Source of the DNA: Bacteroidales bacterium | Lineage (GTDB): Bacteria; Bacteroidota; Bacteroidia; Bacteroidales; UBA3824 | Assembly (NCBI GenBank): GCA_017535325.1 | Contig: JAFXUC010000086.1 | Coordinates: forward strand, 1-37,490 | Direction: 5' to 3' | Length of the DNA: 37,490 nucleotides | Shown: positions 7,640 through 17,540 of the stretch, one piece after another | How the letters are laid out: every line of letters starts with the position of its first letter | Position numbering within the stretch: the stretch's first letter is position 1 | Notes under the pieces: generated by a model | Database searches by the model: none | What the model was told of the DNA's origin: nothing | Seen by the model: only the letters and a program-made list of their open reading frames with translations | Translations under genes and position numbers: made by a program

Positions 7640-8467
7640 TTATTTCTTTCTTGCAAACATCCTATAAACCCATCCTCGCATTTTATTAGGCAATAATACC
7701 TGAATGATGTAACGTTGCGCAACATAAAAATAATACTCAAACTTAGATATTATTTGATTGTCAAGCATTAATTTTTTTATACCCTTTTCACTTTCAAAGT
7801 ATCTCTTGCCACCACGTCGCGCATATTGTTCCACACCTGATCGAACATTTACAAGAATGTCTGACAAATTTGCGAATTTACATTTTTTTATCATCATACG
7901 CACCCACAGATAATAGTCCTCGTTCCAAAACCAATCCTGATAATTACCAGCTTCAATAACAGATTGCTTCTTAAACATAACAGTCATATGATTAAATCCA
8001 CATCGGGACTTCATATAATCATAAATATCAGCATTACTAACGGGAACATTTCTTTTACCAATTATGTTATCTGGCATTTTAACAAATTCAGAAATTTGTC
8101 CACCAACAATGTCGACATCACTATTAGACTCAAAGAAAGAAATCTGTTTAAAAAATCTATCAGGCATACAAATATCATCACTATCCATCCTTGCAATATA
8201 TTCATATCGCGCACATTCAACTCCGACCATTAACGCATTTCCCAATCCTTTATTACTATCCAAACGAATTATGCGCACGACATCCGAATATTTCCTCTCA
8301 TATTCCTTTAAAAATTCTTCCAAATCATCACTAACAAAACCGTCTCGTATAATGATAATCTCATTAGGTTTCACACTTTGATTCACCAACATACTATCAA
8401 ATGCCGCACGCACATACTCTGTTTTATCATTTTTATACACAGAGGTTACAACAGAAAAATCTAACAT
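7640..8467 (-). CDS. GT2-family glycosyltransferase
   Basis: A 275-aa GT2 enzyme: SVVTSVYKND near the N-terminus, IIIIRDG at 37-43, the metal-binding MDSDD at 94-98 and WNEDYYLW further on, which carries the usual catalytic-base ED pair. This combination is typical of GT2 enzymes acting on O-antigen and capsule glycans. The C-terminus is basic and hydrophobic (VLLPNKMRGWVYRMF), suggesting attachment to the membrane. It is the first of three consecutive GT2 genes, 5 bases after the next one upstream. The substrate cannot be deduced. Confidence 0.93.
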   Translation of the reverse strand: MLDFSVVTSVYKNDKTEYVRAAFDSMLVNQSVKPNEIIIIRDGFVSDDLEEFLKEYERKYSDVVRIIRLDSNKGLGNALMVGVECARYEYIARMDSDDICMPDRFFKQISFFESNSDVDIVGGQISEFVKMPDNIIGKRNVPVSNADIYDYMKSRCGFNHMTVMFKKQSVIEAGNYQDWFWNEDYYLWVRMMIKKCKFANLSDILVNVRSGVEQYARRGGKRYFESEKGIKKLMLDNQIISKFEYYFYVAQRYIIQVLLPNKMRGWVYRMFARKK

Positions 8468-8472
8468 AATTT

Positions 8473-9393
8473 TTAAAATAATTTTCTTCTTAAATACTCA
8501 ATTAAATTATACACATAAAATTTAGTAAATTGTACTTTAGGCTTAATATCTTCTATATAATTATAATCTCGAAACATACTATCAATTTCTTTATTGCTAC
8601 CAATAGTATATTTTTTCTTATGCATATAATATACAGTAATTAATTGATTTTCCATAGCGTTAATAAGTTCCTTTTCACATTTTTTTTGCAATAAATATTC
8701 TAATATACGATGATGAGCAATAACAGAAGAAAACTTTTTGATTGAATACTCATTATTATGCATTGCTGAATTTTCTGAATACAAATAATTATATATTGAC
8801 TTAGTTAAAACTCGAATGCGTGTAGAATTAACCATAAGTTTAACCATAACTTCAATATCCTCAGCATAATAAGTATCAACATCAAATAAAATAGAATTCT
8901 GTATATAAAGTTCTTTTTTAGCGATTATAGAACAAATAACTAATTTAAAGTAGCCTTGTAAAAAGGCAAGTAAAAAATTCTTTCGACGTAATGGCTTATA
9001 TGATTTTGCCTTATGATTTTTATAAAAATAATTAAATCCAAAACATATCAAATCATTAATTCCATCCAAATCATTATTAATAGTTTCAAAAAAACAAGAT
9101 TCAACAGTATCATCGGAATCCATAAAATAAATATAATCACCTTGCGCAACTTTTAATCCTGCATTCCGCGCAGAAGATACTCCACCATTCTCCTTGTGTA
9201 TAATACAAACATTTTTATACGACTTACTAATGCCATTTAATACAGAAACAGTATTATCGGTTGAACCATCATTGATAATAATTATTTCATAATTCAAATT
9301 ACTATAATTTTGATTTACTATGGAATCAACAGTCCTCACCAATGTTTTTGCTGCGTTATATGCCGGTATTATTATAGAAAGTTTTATCTTCAT
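8473..9393 (-). CDS. GT2-family glycosyltransferase
   Basis: A 306-aa GT2 enzyme with LSIIIPAYNAAKT at 5-17, NDGSTDNT at 41-48, ENGGVSSARNAGL at 68-80 and MDSDD at 91-95. The middle contains YYAEDIEVMVKL with the ED catalytic-base signature. The second half is Lys- and Tyr-rich and ends with a short basic tail. It lies 2 bases after the preceding GT2 gene, so the two are probably co-translated. It is expected to extend the lipid-linked repeat unit in the cytoplasm. Its codons are strongly AT-rich like the rest of the 4-15 kb core. Confidence 0.93.
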   Translation of the reverse strand: MKIKLSIIIPAYNAAKTLVRTVDSIVNQNYSNLNYEIIIINDGSTDNTVSVLNGISKSYKNVCIIHKENGGVSSARNAGLKVAQGDYIYFMDSDDTVESCFFETINNDLDGINDLICFGFNYFYKNHKAKSYKPLRRKNFLLAFLQGYFKLVICSIIAKKELYIQNSILFDVDTYYAEDIEVMVKLMVNSTRIRVLTKSIYNYLYSENSAMHNNEYSIKKFSSVIAHHRILEYLLQKKCEKELINAMENQLITVYYMHKKKYTIGSNKEIDSMFRDYNYIEDIKPKVQFTKFYVYNLIEYLRRKLF

Positions 9394-9395
9394 AA

Positions 9396-10187
9396 CTATT
9401 TATATAATTTTCTAGAAGCAATTAACTTTGAACGTAAAACGGACAAAAAATTATTAGGTAATATACTAAAACACAAAGATTTCAAAAAATTTAAAATAGT
9501 AGATGGTATATTTTTAAGACTATATATATTTTCTCCATTCAACCGTTTCAATTCCCGATACATTTTAAATTGTTTTTTAGAGGAAACACCTTTTACTGAA
9601 TCGAACTCGGATATGACAAAAGGAACATATTTAAATTTCATACCCATTTTATATATATCAATAAAACTTTTTCTATCAGCAATTATTTTATATGATAAAT
9701 CATATTTTATTTCCTTTAAAATATATGTTCTAGTAAATACTGCTTGATGACATATCTCCATCGGTATTCGTTCCTCAGAAATATGATTCATTCTTTTCAA
9801 AACCTTTAACCCATTAGAAAACAGGAGCTCTATATCTCCATAAACAATACCAATATTATCATCAAAATCATCACTAAAAACATTTTCTATAACATAATTA
9901 TCATGAAATACATCTCCTGAATTCATAAATATTATCCATTCACCTGTTGCAAGGTCAATACCTTTATTCATTGCATCATATATACCATAATCAGGTTCAC
10001 TGATATATTTCGTAACCATATTTTCATACTTCTTGATAATATTACATGTATTATCAGAACTAGCACCATCAATTATGATATATTCTTTATCTAAATAACT
10101 TTGATTCATAACCGATTTAATTGTACATTCCAACGAATCAGCACAATTATACGATACTGTTATTATTGTTATTTTACTTAGAGACAT
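9396..10187 (-). CDS. GT2-family glycosyltransferase (WcaA/WfgS-like)
   Basis: A 263-aa GT2 protein with ITIITVSYNC, IIIDGASSDNT at 37-47, and SEPDYGIYDAMNKGI at 63-77. That last motif is typical of the WcaA-like subgroup. NSGD at 89-92 replaces the more common DxD. CHQAVFTR and DRKSF follow. The start at 10187 overlaps the end of the Wzy-like gene by 14 bases, a sign of tight operon packing and possible translational coupling. It should transfer a hexose or HexNAc to the growing repeat unit; the specific sugar is unknown. Confidence 0.93.
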   Translation of the reverse strand: MSLSKITIITVSYNCADSLECTIKSVMNQSYLDKEYIIIDGASSDNTCNIIKKYENMVTKYISEPDYGIYDAMNKGIDLATGEWIIFMNSGDVFHDNYVIENVFSDDFDDNIGIVYGDIELLFSNGLKVLKRMNHISEERIPMEICHQAVFTRTYILKEIKYDLSYKIIADRKSFIDIYKMGMKFKYVPFVISEFDSVKGVSSKKQFKMYRELKRLNGENIYSLKNIPSTILNFLKSLCFSILPNNFLSVLRSKLIASRKLYK

Positions 10188-11382
10188 AATAATACCTTGA
10201 ATTATAATATTTAAGAGTCATATACATAAATGAAAAAAGCATCATATAATGCATCATATTTACATGAAACGGTCTTTGCATATAACCTAACATTAGTATA
10301 AAAATACCAAACAATACTTTTCGCTTTCTGTATGTTCTCAGAGACAATCCGCACCATAATAATGGTAAATAAGTTATTAACATACCCAAAATACCATCTT
10401 TAGCAAGCAACTCATAAGGATTATCTCCCATATATTTCGTTTTTTCTATTTTTTTTGCGCCATTTCCAAAAATAGGATGCATTTTAAAGTACTCCTTAGC
10501 AATTTCACTTGGTTTTGACCTGTTATTGTTAGAAAAAGAAAAATTAGAAATTCTCTCTATCGTAAATTCACGAATTCTGTCATTGTTACTAGCCGCAATA
10601 AATATACCAATAGATAACAATAAGATAATTGGAATAAATACTTTCAATTTATCATAGTAAAATAAGACAAAATAAACAAATAGTTGTACAAAATAAGCAA
10701 GAGATAATGTTCCTAACAAACCTACTACTAATAATAATTCAATTTTTTTATTATTGGTAAAAAGTTTATTAAATATCAATGAATATATTCCCCAAAATGC
10801 TAATGCCCCGGGTTCATCAAAAAAACCAGATAGACGAGCAAAATTAATTTCATTAAAATCATTTGTACAAGAAATACCAAAAAAATATAACTTTCTATTA
10901 TCAACGTTTGTGACTTCCAGTAAAGGATGCAATATTCCACTAAGTATTAAAGTGAAAGCAACAAAACAAAATATCGCTTGAAAAGCAATAAGGAGATTAT
11001 TTAATTTCACAAATCTCTTTATTGTAGAATATTTTTTTATTGCAATCATCGACAAAAATACTACAAAAAGAAATAATATTCTAACAATATATGATGTATC
11101 AGAATGAAAATAGGCATAAAAAAACCAAATAATGATTTGAAATACTATGCATTGTATTAACAAATTAGGTAATCTTATTTTACGTTTCCCTCCTAATATT
11201 AGTATTATTAAAATAATTACCGCAAAAATAAAATTTACAAAAATACTCGGTAACGACACCAATCTGTCAAATACATAAGGGTAATCGGAAAATAACAGAT
11301 AAAATATGACAACAAAAACAATAATTGCAGGTATTCCTCTCTTAAAGAAACATTGGTTCATATATTTTCGATATTTATCCAT
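10174..11382 (-). CDS. Wzy-like O-antigen/polysaccharide polymerase
   Basis: A 402-aa hydrophobic protein with about ten to eleven membrane segments and a large periplasmic loop in the second half (around SNNNRSKPSEIAKEYFKMHP, followed by GNGAKK). Sequence conservation is low, as is normal for Wzy. Identification rests on topology, the ARLSGFFDEPGALAF loop seen in Wzy-like polymerases, and its place directly after the Wzx flippase. It would join flipped repeat units on the periplasmic side. The ATG at 11382 lies 8 bases after the Wzx stop; an in-frame ATG at 11406 would overlap the Wzx gene. With the ligase-like protein at 4,288-5,538 this gives the locus both expected late-stage membrane enzymes. 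Confidence 0.8.
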   Translation of the reverse strand: MDKYRKYMNQCFFKRGIPAIIVFVVIFYLLFSDYPYVFDRLVSLPSIFVNFIFAVIILIILILGGKRKIRLPNLLIQCIVFQIIIWFFYAYFHSDTSYIVRILFLFVVFLSMIAIKKYSTIKRFVKLNNLLIAFQAIFCFVAFTLILSGILHPLLEVTNVDNRKLYFFGISCTNDFNEINFARLSGFFDEPGALAFWGIYSLIFNKLFTNNKKIELLLVVGLLGTLSLAYFVQLFVYFVLFYYDKLKVFIPIILLLSIGIFIAASNNDRIREFTIERISNFSFSNNNRSKPSEIAKEYFKMHPIFGNGAKKIEKTKYMGDNPYELLAKDGILGMLITYLPLLWCGLSLRTYRKRKVLFGIFILMLGYMQRPFHVNMMHYMMLFSFMYMTLKYYNSRYYYVSK

Positions 11383-11389
11383 ACAAAAA

Positions 11390-12916
11390 TTATTTTTTAA
11401 AGCCAAACCATTTCTCTATAAATTTACTTTCAATAAAACCCAATATTTTATCACGCTCAGTCGCAGTAAATAACAAAAAGAAACTAAGAAATGGAACGAA
11501 AATACAAATTAATATACAATATAACAATTCATAAAAAACCCAACATTTTAATACCATCGAAACGATTATCGAAATACACAACACACAAATAATTTTCGGT
11601 AATATATTTTTAACAAAAAAAATCACAGGATAATCATAATTCTTTTTGGAATAATATAAATTTATACAACATTGCCCAACACCCAAAAAAATATTTATTA
11701 TCATTGCCCAATAAACACTCATACCAAGTTTAAACAATATATACGTGGTTATTGCAGCTAATACATACGATATTGAAATCCAAATTTGATGATTTGTAAT
11801 ACATCCGGAAGCATGAACACCTTGATAATGAAAATATGTAAACGACCCTATATTCAAACTAATTAACGATAACACTACTAATGAAGAAGTATATTCGGGA
11901 AGTTTCCCAAGCCAAATTGTTAAAATCCATTCTGAACAAAATATTATAGGTAAAGTTATAATCAGCAAAAGTAAAAAAGTCACTTTTGTGCCAAAGGTTA
12001 TCAAATCGTGCATACTTTTTAAATCACCAGCACCATATGCAGACATTATTTGCGGAACAACGGCAAATTTTAAATTATTTACAAACGTATTTACAACATT
12101 TTGTATCTGCATTGCTATTGCATAAGCAGCGTTAATAGCAAGACCAAAAAATAAGTTTATCAGCATCACAATACCATAAGTATTTAATAAAGAAGCCAAA
12201 ACTGTCATTAATAAAATACCTGTAAATTTCAAAAGTTCATTAATAATTCTCTTATCCCTCAAAATTTTTGTATGGGTTTCCGTGAATTTCCTTGACATAA
12301 GGACCAAAATAACAAAACCCAAAGACGATACTAACAAATTAAGTACAGAAAGAAGAATAAGTTTATCATAATTAGAAATTATCAATAAATATAAAATACC
12401 TAATCGCAATAATACTTGAAAAATATCAACCAATGCCATTTGAGAAAACATTTCCCGAGCTCGTAACAACGCAGTATAAGGAACAGTAATGATACCCAAA
12501 CACATCGATAATAAACTAATCTGAAATACAATTTGCGCTGCAAAACCTCTCTCCGGTGGTATATTCATTTTCTGCAAGAAAAAGACAGCAAATATTTCAC
12601 ACAAGAAAAGAGTTATTATGGTTACAACCAAATGGATATAAAGTCCTGTTCCAAAAACACATTTAAGTCGTTCATCATTGCCTCTACCTATCTCATAACT
12701 AAAAAAACGCTGTACTGACGTACCCATAGAACCATTTATAAAAGAAAATATAGAAACAATACTCCCGATTAGATTATTCAAACCATAATCAACAACACCA
12801 AGTTGTTCCAACGTTATACGAACAGTAAAAAACGATATGAGCATCGTTATTATCTGCCGAATATAAAGGGTAATAATATTCTTTGTTATTTTTTTTCTAT
12901 CTATTTGAAACGACAT
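11390..12916 (-). CDS. wzx: Wzx-type lipid-linked oligosaccharide flippase
   Basis: A 508-aa MOP-superfamily transporter with about twelve to fourteen hydrophobic helices. The N-terminus (RQIITMLISFFTVRITLEQL, then GVVDYGL) and the conserved SFINGSMGTSVQRFFSYEIG segment are typical of Wzx/RfbX flippases of Bacteroidetes. It should move the undecaprenyl-diphosphate-linked repeat unit across the inner membrane for the Wzy polymerase encoded just downstream. It is 3 bases from the GT4 gene upstream. The start at 12916 (MSFQIDRKKITKN) gives a normal short basic N-tail before helix one. The family is clear; the exact cargo is not. Confidence 0.93.
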   Translation of the reverse strand: MSFQIDRKKITKNIITLYIRQIITMLISFFTVRITLEQLGVVDYGLNNLIGSIVSIFSFINGSMGTSVQRFFSYEIGRGNDERLKCVFGTGLYIHLVVTIITLFLCEIFAVFFLQKMNIPPERGFAAQIVFQISLLSMCLGIITVPYTALLRAREMFSQMALVDIFQVLLRLGILYLLIISNYDKLILLSVLNLLVSSLGFVILVLMSRKFTETHTKILRDKRIINELLKFTGILLMTVLASLLNTYGIVMLINLFFGLAINAAYAIAMQIQNVVNTFVNNLKFAVVPQIMSAYGAGDLKSMHDLITFGTKVTFLLLLIITLPIIFCSEWILTIWLGKLPEYTSSLVVLSLISLNIGSFTYFHYQGVHASGCITNHQIWISISYVLAAITTYILFKLGMSVYWAMIINIFLGVGQCCINLYYSKKNYDYPVIFFVKNILPKIICVLCISIIVSMVLKCWVFYELLYCILICIFVPFLSFFLLFTATERDKILGFIESKFIEKWFGFKK

Positions 12917-12919
12917 TTT

Positions 12920-14248
12920 TTATGACAATAATTCTGTAGAAATAGGAATTCCATACTTAAAATGATAATAAGCCGCAAATAAGCAATTTTTCTGACTCTG
13001 CACAGCCATATAATTACTATACTTTTCGGTTAATAACAATTCTCCATTTTTTTTTAACGATTCAGCAAGCTGAGGATTTTCAATTAGTTTCATCATATTA
13101 TTAGCTAATGCTTGATGATCTCCTATTTCTGACAATAAAACAGTCTCACGCTTTTCATTTAAAAAAGGAGTGCCATTTTCTGTTATAGTTGTAATCACAG
13201 GCAAACCACAAGCCATTGCTTCCCTAATTGTACAACTAGTTATATCTATTTTCAAAGGTAATAATGCATATTTTGCCTGTTGTATAGCATCTAAAACATC
13301 TTGATGTGTCGGCAATCTGCCAGTAAATACAATATTATTCTTCAAATTATATTTAACGATTTTCTCATCAAGAATTCGCTTGTAATTTTCATCATAAAAA
13401 CCGACAATTAATAGTTTCAAATCCGCTTTTTTTTTATGAAGAATAAAAAAACCTTCTATCGCTAAATCAACAGCTTTGCTAATATCTGCCGCGAAATAAA
13501 CAAAATCATATTTTTTTTCAATATTACTATTTTTCTTCACATCTTCACCAACAGCAAGAACTGCGGATAAAATTTTTGCTGTTGGGATAAGTTTTTTTTG
13601 AATTATATTTACAAACTTTTCTATACTCGTACATATGTAATCGGCTCTTTCCAAAACTTTCAATTCATTATTAGCCCTATATACATATCTAGCATGCTCA
13701 ATTGGATAATTAGACTCAAAATTCGAATCATTCATTAACGTCTGTAAATGAACAACAAGCGGAATATCTTTTGGAATATCAAGGGCTGCAAGAGAATAAT
13801 GAGGGTTTTCGGCTCCTGAAATATACACAATATCCGGATGTATATTATCTACAAAAGATTTTATATACTTTCTATTTCTTTTGTATTCAGAATATCTTAA
13901 AGATGGTATAATATGTTGAATTACTTTATAAAGAAAGATATCTTCTTCATTCTGAAAAAAATGGTAATGAATATTGTTTATTTCAAATTCCTGTATTTCA
14001 TTTTTCATCCAAGCATGTGGAGAAATAACATGTAAATCAATTTCATTATTGATTTTTTCATACTCTTTTATTGCATTCGTTATCCAAATACCATGCTCAT
14101 TCACCAATTGCTGAACATCACATACTCGTCCACATTTGATTTTTAACAGAATTTTTTCCAACAAGTTAGTATGTAATCGTAAATAAGATACAACCTGAAA
14201 ATTAGAAAAATCACAAATCAGAGCAATTCTTAGTTTTTTTTTGGTCAT
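12920..14248 (-). CDS. GT4-family glycosyltransferase
   Basis: A 442-aa GT-B fold enzyme. The N-terminal Rossmann half begins RIALICDFSNF. The C-terminal half contains LLIVGFYDENY (about 279-289), NNIVFTGRLP (304-313) and the donor-binding SCTIREAMACGLPVITT with E343. These are the hallmarks of retaining GT4 transferases. It is larger at the N-terminus than minimal GT4 proteins and carries a long helical insert after residue 100. It lies 5 bases after the nucleotidyltransferase gene and is the first glycosyltransferase of the operon. It may use the sugar made by the preceding five-gene cassette; that link is inference from position. Confidence 0.92.
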   Translation of the reverse strand: MTKKKLRIALICDFSNFQVVSYLRLHTNLLEKILLKIKCGRVCDVQQLVNEHGIWITNAIKEYEKINNEIDLHVISPHAWMKNEIQEFEINNIHYHFFQNEEDIFLYKVIQHIIPSLRYSEYKRNRKYIKSFVDNIHPDIVYISGAENPHYSLAALDIPKDIPLVVHLQTLMNDSNFESNYPIEHARYVYRANNELKVLERADYICTSIEKFVNIIQKKLIPTAKILSAVLAVGEDVKKNSNIEKKYDFVYFAADISKAVDLAIEGFFILHKKKADLKLLIVGFYDENYKRILDEKIVKYNLKNNIVFTGRLPTHQDVLDAIQQAKYALLPLKIDITSCTIREAMACGLPVITTITENGTPFLNEKRETVLLSEIGDHQALANNMMKLIENPQLAESLKKNGELLLTEKYSNYMAVQSQKNCLFAAYYHFKYGIPISTELLS

Positions 14249-14253
14249 AATAG

Positions 14254-15309
14254 TTAAAACACCTTAATCATTTTTAAATACTCAGGCCATTCGCCCATAT
14301 CACGCCATGAATTTTCACTAACAGGAAAACATCCAATTCGTCCACCACGAACTTTAATAACTTCCATCAAATCAGTAATATGAAAAAATTGATTATCCGG
14401 AATTTCATTTATCAAGTTTGCATTCAAAATATAAACACCGGTATTGATTTGATAAGTTACATCAGGTTTTTCTTTAAGTCTGGTCATCAATCCGTCACTA
14501 CCGGTCTCAATCACGCCATACGGTATATGAAAACTCTTGACAGCAGTCACCATTGTAATATCGTTCTTATTTTCCAAATGATAAGCATAAACATCTCTGA
14601 AATCCTGATCAATAACTATATCACAATTGCTAACAAAAAATGGGGTTCTAATTTTATCTTTCAGCAAAGACACACTGCCTATTGTACCTAACGGCTTACT
14701 CTCTTCAAAAAACTCAATGTCGTACTTATGGTCTAATTGGTCAAGATAAAAACGAATCATATCGCTTTTGTAATTGACTGACATATAGAATTTCCGGCAA
14801 CCAATACTTTTAAATTGATCCAGAATTTCCTCTAAAATTGTTTTATCGCCTATCGGAATCAAAGGCTTCGGAATAACATTAGTAATAGGCTTCAAACGGG
14901 TTCCTTTGCCTCCGGCCATAATAACTACCGGAAGGTTTATGTCCTTACGATGAGGCGATTCGGATTCTTTGAACAAGTCATTCCAAAACCATACATCAAC
15001 TAAATTTCCTTCTTCATCAAGAATAGGCATCACCTCCGCACGCATCTTGCGCATCTTTCCTCGTATATCAGCCTCACTTTCCTTTTCATATCCAAAAATC
15101 TTATTCTTGTTTAGTATGCGAATAACAGGCTCAGACAAACTGATATTGTTGATTATTGCACGCTGAATATCACCAATAGTAACAATACTCTCAAAATGCT
15201 CTCCACTGAACACAAATAAAGTTTTCACCTTACTCTTATCCATTAGTTTCATCGCATCTAACAACGATGCTAAAGGAGAAATTATCCTTGTTATAATTTT
15301 GTCTATCAT
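14254..15309 (-). CDS. CBS-domain nucleotidyltransferase (PtmE-like sugar-1-phosphate guanylyl-/nucleotidyltransferase)
   Basis: A 351-aa protein with two N-terminal CBS motifs (about 1-118, including LFVFSGEHFESIVTIGDIQR and AEVMPILDEEGNLVDVW). The catalytic nucleotidyltransferase domain follows, with MAGGKGTRLKP at 131-141 and IPKPLIPIG at 146-154. This architecture is that of PtmE from the Campylobacter legionaminic-acid pathway, which makes GDP-GlcN. Here it should form an NDP-sugar from a sugar-1-phosphate, but no NeuB-type synthase is present in the window, so the final product differs or the sialic-acid genes lie elsewhere. The ATG at 15309 overlaps the epimerase stop in an ATGA, so the upstream open frame to 15345 was not used. 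Confidence 0.9.
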   Translation of the reverse strand: MIDKIITRIISPLASLLDAMKLMDKSKVKTLFVFSGEHFESIVTIGDIQRAIINNISLSEPVIRILNKNKIFGYEKESEADIRGKMRKMRAEVMPILDEEGNLVDVWFWNDLFKESESPHRKDINLPVVIMAGGKGTRLKPITNVIPKPLIPIGDKTILEEILDQFKSIGCRKFYMSVNYKSDMIRFYLDQLDHKYDIEFFEESKPLGTIGSVSLLKDKIRTPFFVSNCDIVIDQDFRDVYAYHLENKNDITMVTAVKSFHIPYGVIETGSDGLMTRLKEKPDVTYQINTGVYILNANLINEIPDNQFFHITDLMEVIKVRGGRIGCFPVSENSWRDMGEWPEYLKMIKVF

Positions 15310-16325
15310 TCTAATCCTTCTAAATAATCGCTTTCTTTTCCCCATAGTTTTTCGAAACGGTTTATCTCCATTTCGTGCTTCAAGTCTTTGAGATAAGTGA
15401 TATAATCATACTTGGGTTCAAACCCTAATTGTCCAATAGTCTTTGATATGTCAAGTAGATATGTTGGAGAATCAGGTTTATCTGATCTTACAACAATCTT
15501 TGAGGGATGCATCTTGTCGCCAAATATATCTATAAGCCCTTGTATTTGCTCTCTTCTTGTAACTACCCAACCAGTTCCTACATTATATGTTCCACTCTCA
15601 CCATTCGCTGAAAGGCACTTCTCGATAATCTGTGTACAATCTTTCACATAGAAAACATCTCGAGCCGCATTTGGATTTCCCCATAGTTCAATGTCTTCAC
15701 CTTTCTTTGCTTGTTCAATAATAGCTCTCTGACCAGTCCATCTTTTCTTACCATCCACAAAATAAGTCGGATTAGGATGATAACAAAAAATATTTGGGAA
15801 ACGTAGTATGTAATACTTGAATTTGTATTTCACCGAATAGTGCTGTATAATGTCACAAGCGGCATTCTTGGTAATTGCATATATTGTGTGGTCATTATCA
15901 AGTGGAAATTTTACAGGAGCATCAGCAGGAATCGGATTCAAACTCCCTATCATATAGGTGATGTCTGACCAAGACTTCGGGTATACAAAACGATTTACTC
16001 CTACTTTCACCGCATAGTCAAGCACATTTAATGTTCCATCCAAGTTTGATCTCACATATTCATGAGGATTATAACCATTCATAGTTGCGGGTAAAGTCGC
16101 TGCCAAGTGAACTATACCATACACGTCTTTCTGAGGCAAAACCTCATAATTCGCGGATTTCAATATATCCAATGAAATGTATGTAATTTTATAATCTGCA
16201 AAGAAATCATTATCCGATTTACGCCGTCCAACAGCTATAACATTATATCCTTTCTCCTTAAGATATATAGACGTATAGCAACCCACTTTTCCTGTTGCAC
16301 CAAAAACAATTATTGTTTTGCCCAT
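15306..16325 (-). CDS. NAD(P)-dependent sugar epimerase/dehydratase (extended SDR)
   Basis: A 339-aa extended short-chain dehydrogenase. The Rossmann GATGKVG lies at 9-15 and the catalytic YAITK at 149-153. The Ser/Thr partner is probably in YPKSWSD at 115-121. ARDVFYVKDC and YNVGTG are typical of NDP-sugar epimerases and dehydratases acting at C4 or C3/C5. It lies between the ATP-grasp gene and the CBS-nucleotidyltransferase gene and shares a 4-base overlap with the latter, so it probably acts on the same nucleotide sugar. Subfamily and reaction cannot be told from motifs alone. Confidence 0.9.
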   Translation of the reverse strand: MGKTIIVFGATGKVGCYTSIYLKEKGYNVIAVGRRKSDNDFFADYKITYISLDILKSANYEVLPQKDVYGIVHLAATLPATMNGYNPHEYVRSNLDGTLNVLDYAVKVGVNRFVYPKSWSDITYMIGSLNPIPADAPVKFPLDNDHTIYAITKNAACDIIQHYSVKYKFKYYILRFPNIFCYHPNPTYFVDGKKRWTGQRAIIEQAKKGEDIELWGNPNAARDVFYVKDCTQIIEKCLSANGESGTYNVGTGWVVTRREQIQGLIDIFGDKMHPSKIVVRSDKPDSPTYLLDISKTIGQLGFEPKYDYITYLKDLKHEMEINRFEKLWGKESDYLEGLE

Positions 16326-16346
16326 CCCTTTTGATAGTTTATACCA

Positions 16347-17540
16347 CTATTCGATTCTAACGCTTTTATTTATCTCAATTTCATATTTTTCAATCAATAG
16401 ATCTGCCTCGTTCCTATTTTTCGCCTGCACAATAATATGCCCATAACGATTCAAACTGCTCGTAATCTTGTTGACTTTGTCACCAACTTTAAGATTAAAA
16501 TTAAAATCAACAACACAGTCCCAAGAGGCGGCCTCACTAATGCTTTTATTGATTTCCGTCACGAGACCTTCCGGCAACGATAAAAAGCAAACTCCAGAAG
16601 CCTTTTCAAAACGACCCGTTTTTGTATCGACAGGTTCGCCTAATGCAATGTTCAATAATTGGTCTTCCATATTAATGCCTGTAGAAAGCGGGACAAGTGT
16701 TGAAGTAATATAATCTCCCCCCAATCGTGGAGAGGTTTCTATCACAAAAATGCCCCGCCCATTAATTTTCAACTCAGTATGTGATGGACAGTTTTCAAAT
16801 TTCAGTGCATTGGCGATTTTATATATTACATCTAGAATTGCATTTTTCTGCTCATCAGCAAGGATTACCGGCTGTTTATGTCCTAATTCGACATTGTAAG
16901 GAAACTCTGTGGTTTTTTTCTCAGTAAATTGTATTACCTCTGTTTTACCATCATAATGCAAACCTTCTATGCTATATTCCTGACCTTCAATATACTCTTC
17001 AACAAGGACAGTTTTCAAGTGCGAATATTCAAGTGCTTCGTCAATGCAGGATTGCAGTTCTTCCTTTGTACGGCATGATTTGACACCGCGGCTTCCTGAA
17101 TTGTCGCGAGGCTTGATGATGACAGGATATTCAAAGTCCTCAACTTCTTCTACAGATTTCACCAATCGTCCTTTGGCACAAGGCACACCGCCTTCAATAA
17201 AACGTTGCTTCATTTGGAACTTGTCAGTACTCCATTGCGCTGTTTCAACGGAATAAAACGGGAAGCCATATTTCTCTGCAATTCGAGCCATCATCACTAA
17301 TGGTTTATCGGTGGCAGCGGTTACAATGGCATCAATGCCATACTTTTCCACCACAGCACACGTACTCTCAAAATCTTGACCACCAACTATTTCAAATGCA
17401 TCTACAGCGTCACGGCAAGTGGCATCTGCAGCAGGGTCGATACCCACTGTATATAACCCCATCTTCTTGGCTCGTCCAATGATGGATTCCTGCAAAGGTC
17501 CAACTCCAAAGATTAAAACAGCTTTTTTATCCTGATACAT
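16347..17540 (-). CDS. ATP-grasp carboxylate-amine ligase
   Basis: A 397-aa ATP-grasp enzyme. A pre-grasp Rossmann half (IFGVGPLQESIIGRAKKMGL, then YTVGIDP) is followed by the ATP-binding region with IIKPRDNSGSRGV at 141-153 (K143), VEEYIEGQEYS at 180-190, and ETSPRLGG at 268-275, which provides metal ligands. It resembles PurK/CarB-like ligases that join a carboxylate to an amine using ATP. It abuts the aminotransferase gene. A plausible role is acylating the new amino group of a sugar, for example with an amino acid, but this is inference. Such enzymes are uncommon within the sugar-building part of O-antigen loci, which makes this one notable. The substrate is unknown. Confidence 0.9.
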   Translation of the reverse strand: MYQDKKAVLIFGVGPLQESIIGRAKKMGLYTVGIDPAADATCRDAVDAFEIVGGQDFESTCAVVEKYGIDAIVTAATDKPLVMMARIAEKYGFPFYSVETAQWSTDKFQMKQRFIEGGVPCAKGRLVKSVEEVEDFEYPVIIKPRDNSGSRGVKSCRTKEELQSCIDEALEYSHLKTVLVEEYIEGQEYSIEGLHYDGKTEVIQFTEKKTTEFPYNVELGHKQPVILADEQKNAILDVIYKIANALKFENCPSHTELKINGRGIFVIETSPRLGGDYITSTLVPLSTGINMEDQLLNIALGEPVDTKTGRFEKASGVCFLSLPEGLVTEINKSISEAASWDCVVDFNFNLKVGDKVNKITSSLNRYGHIIVQAKNRNEADLLIEKYEIEINKSVRIE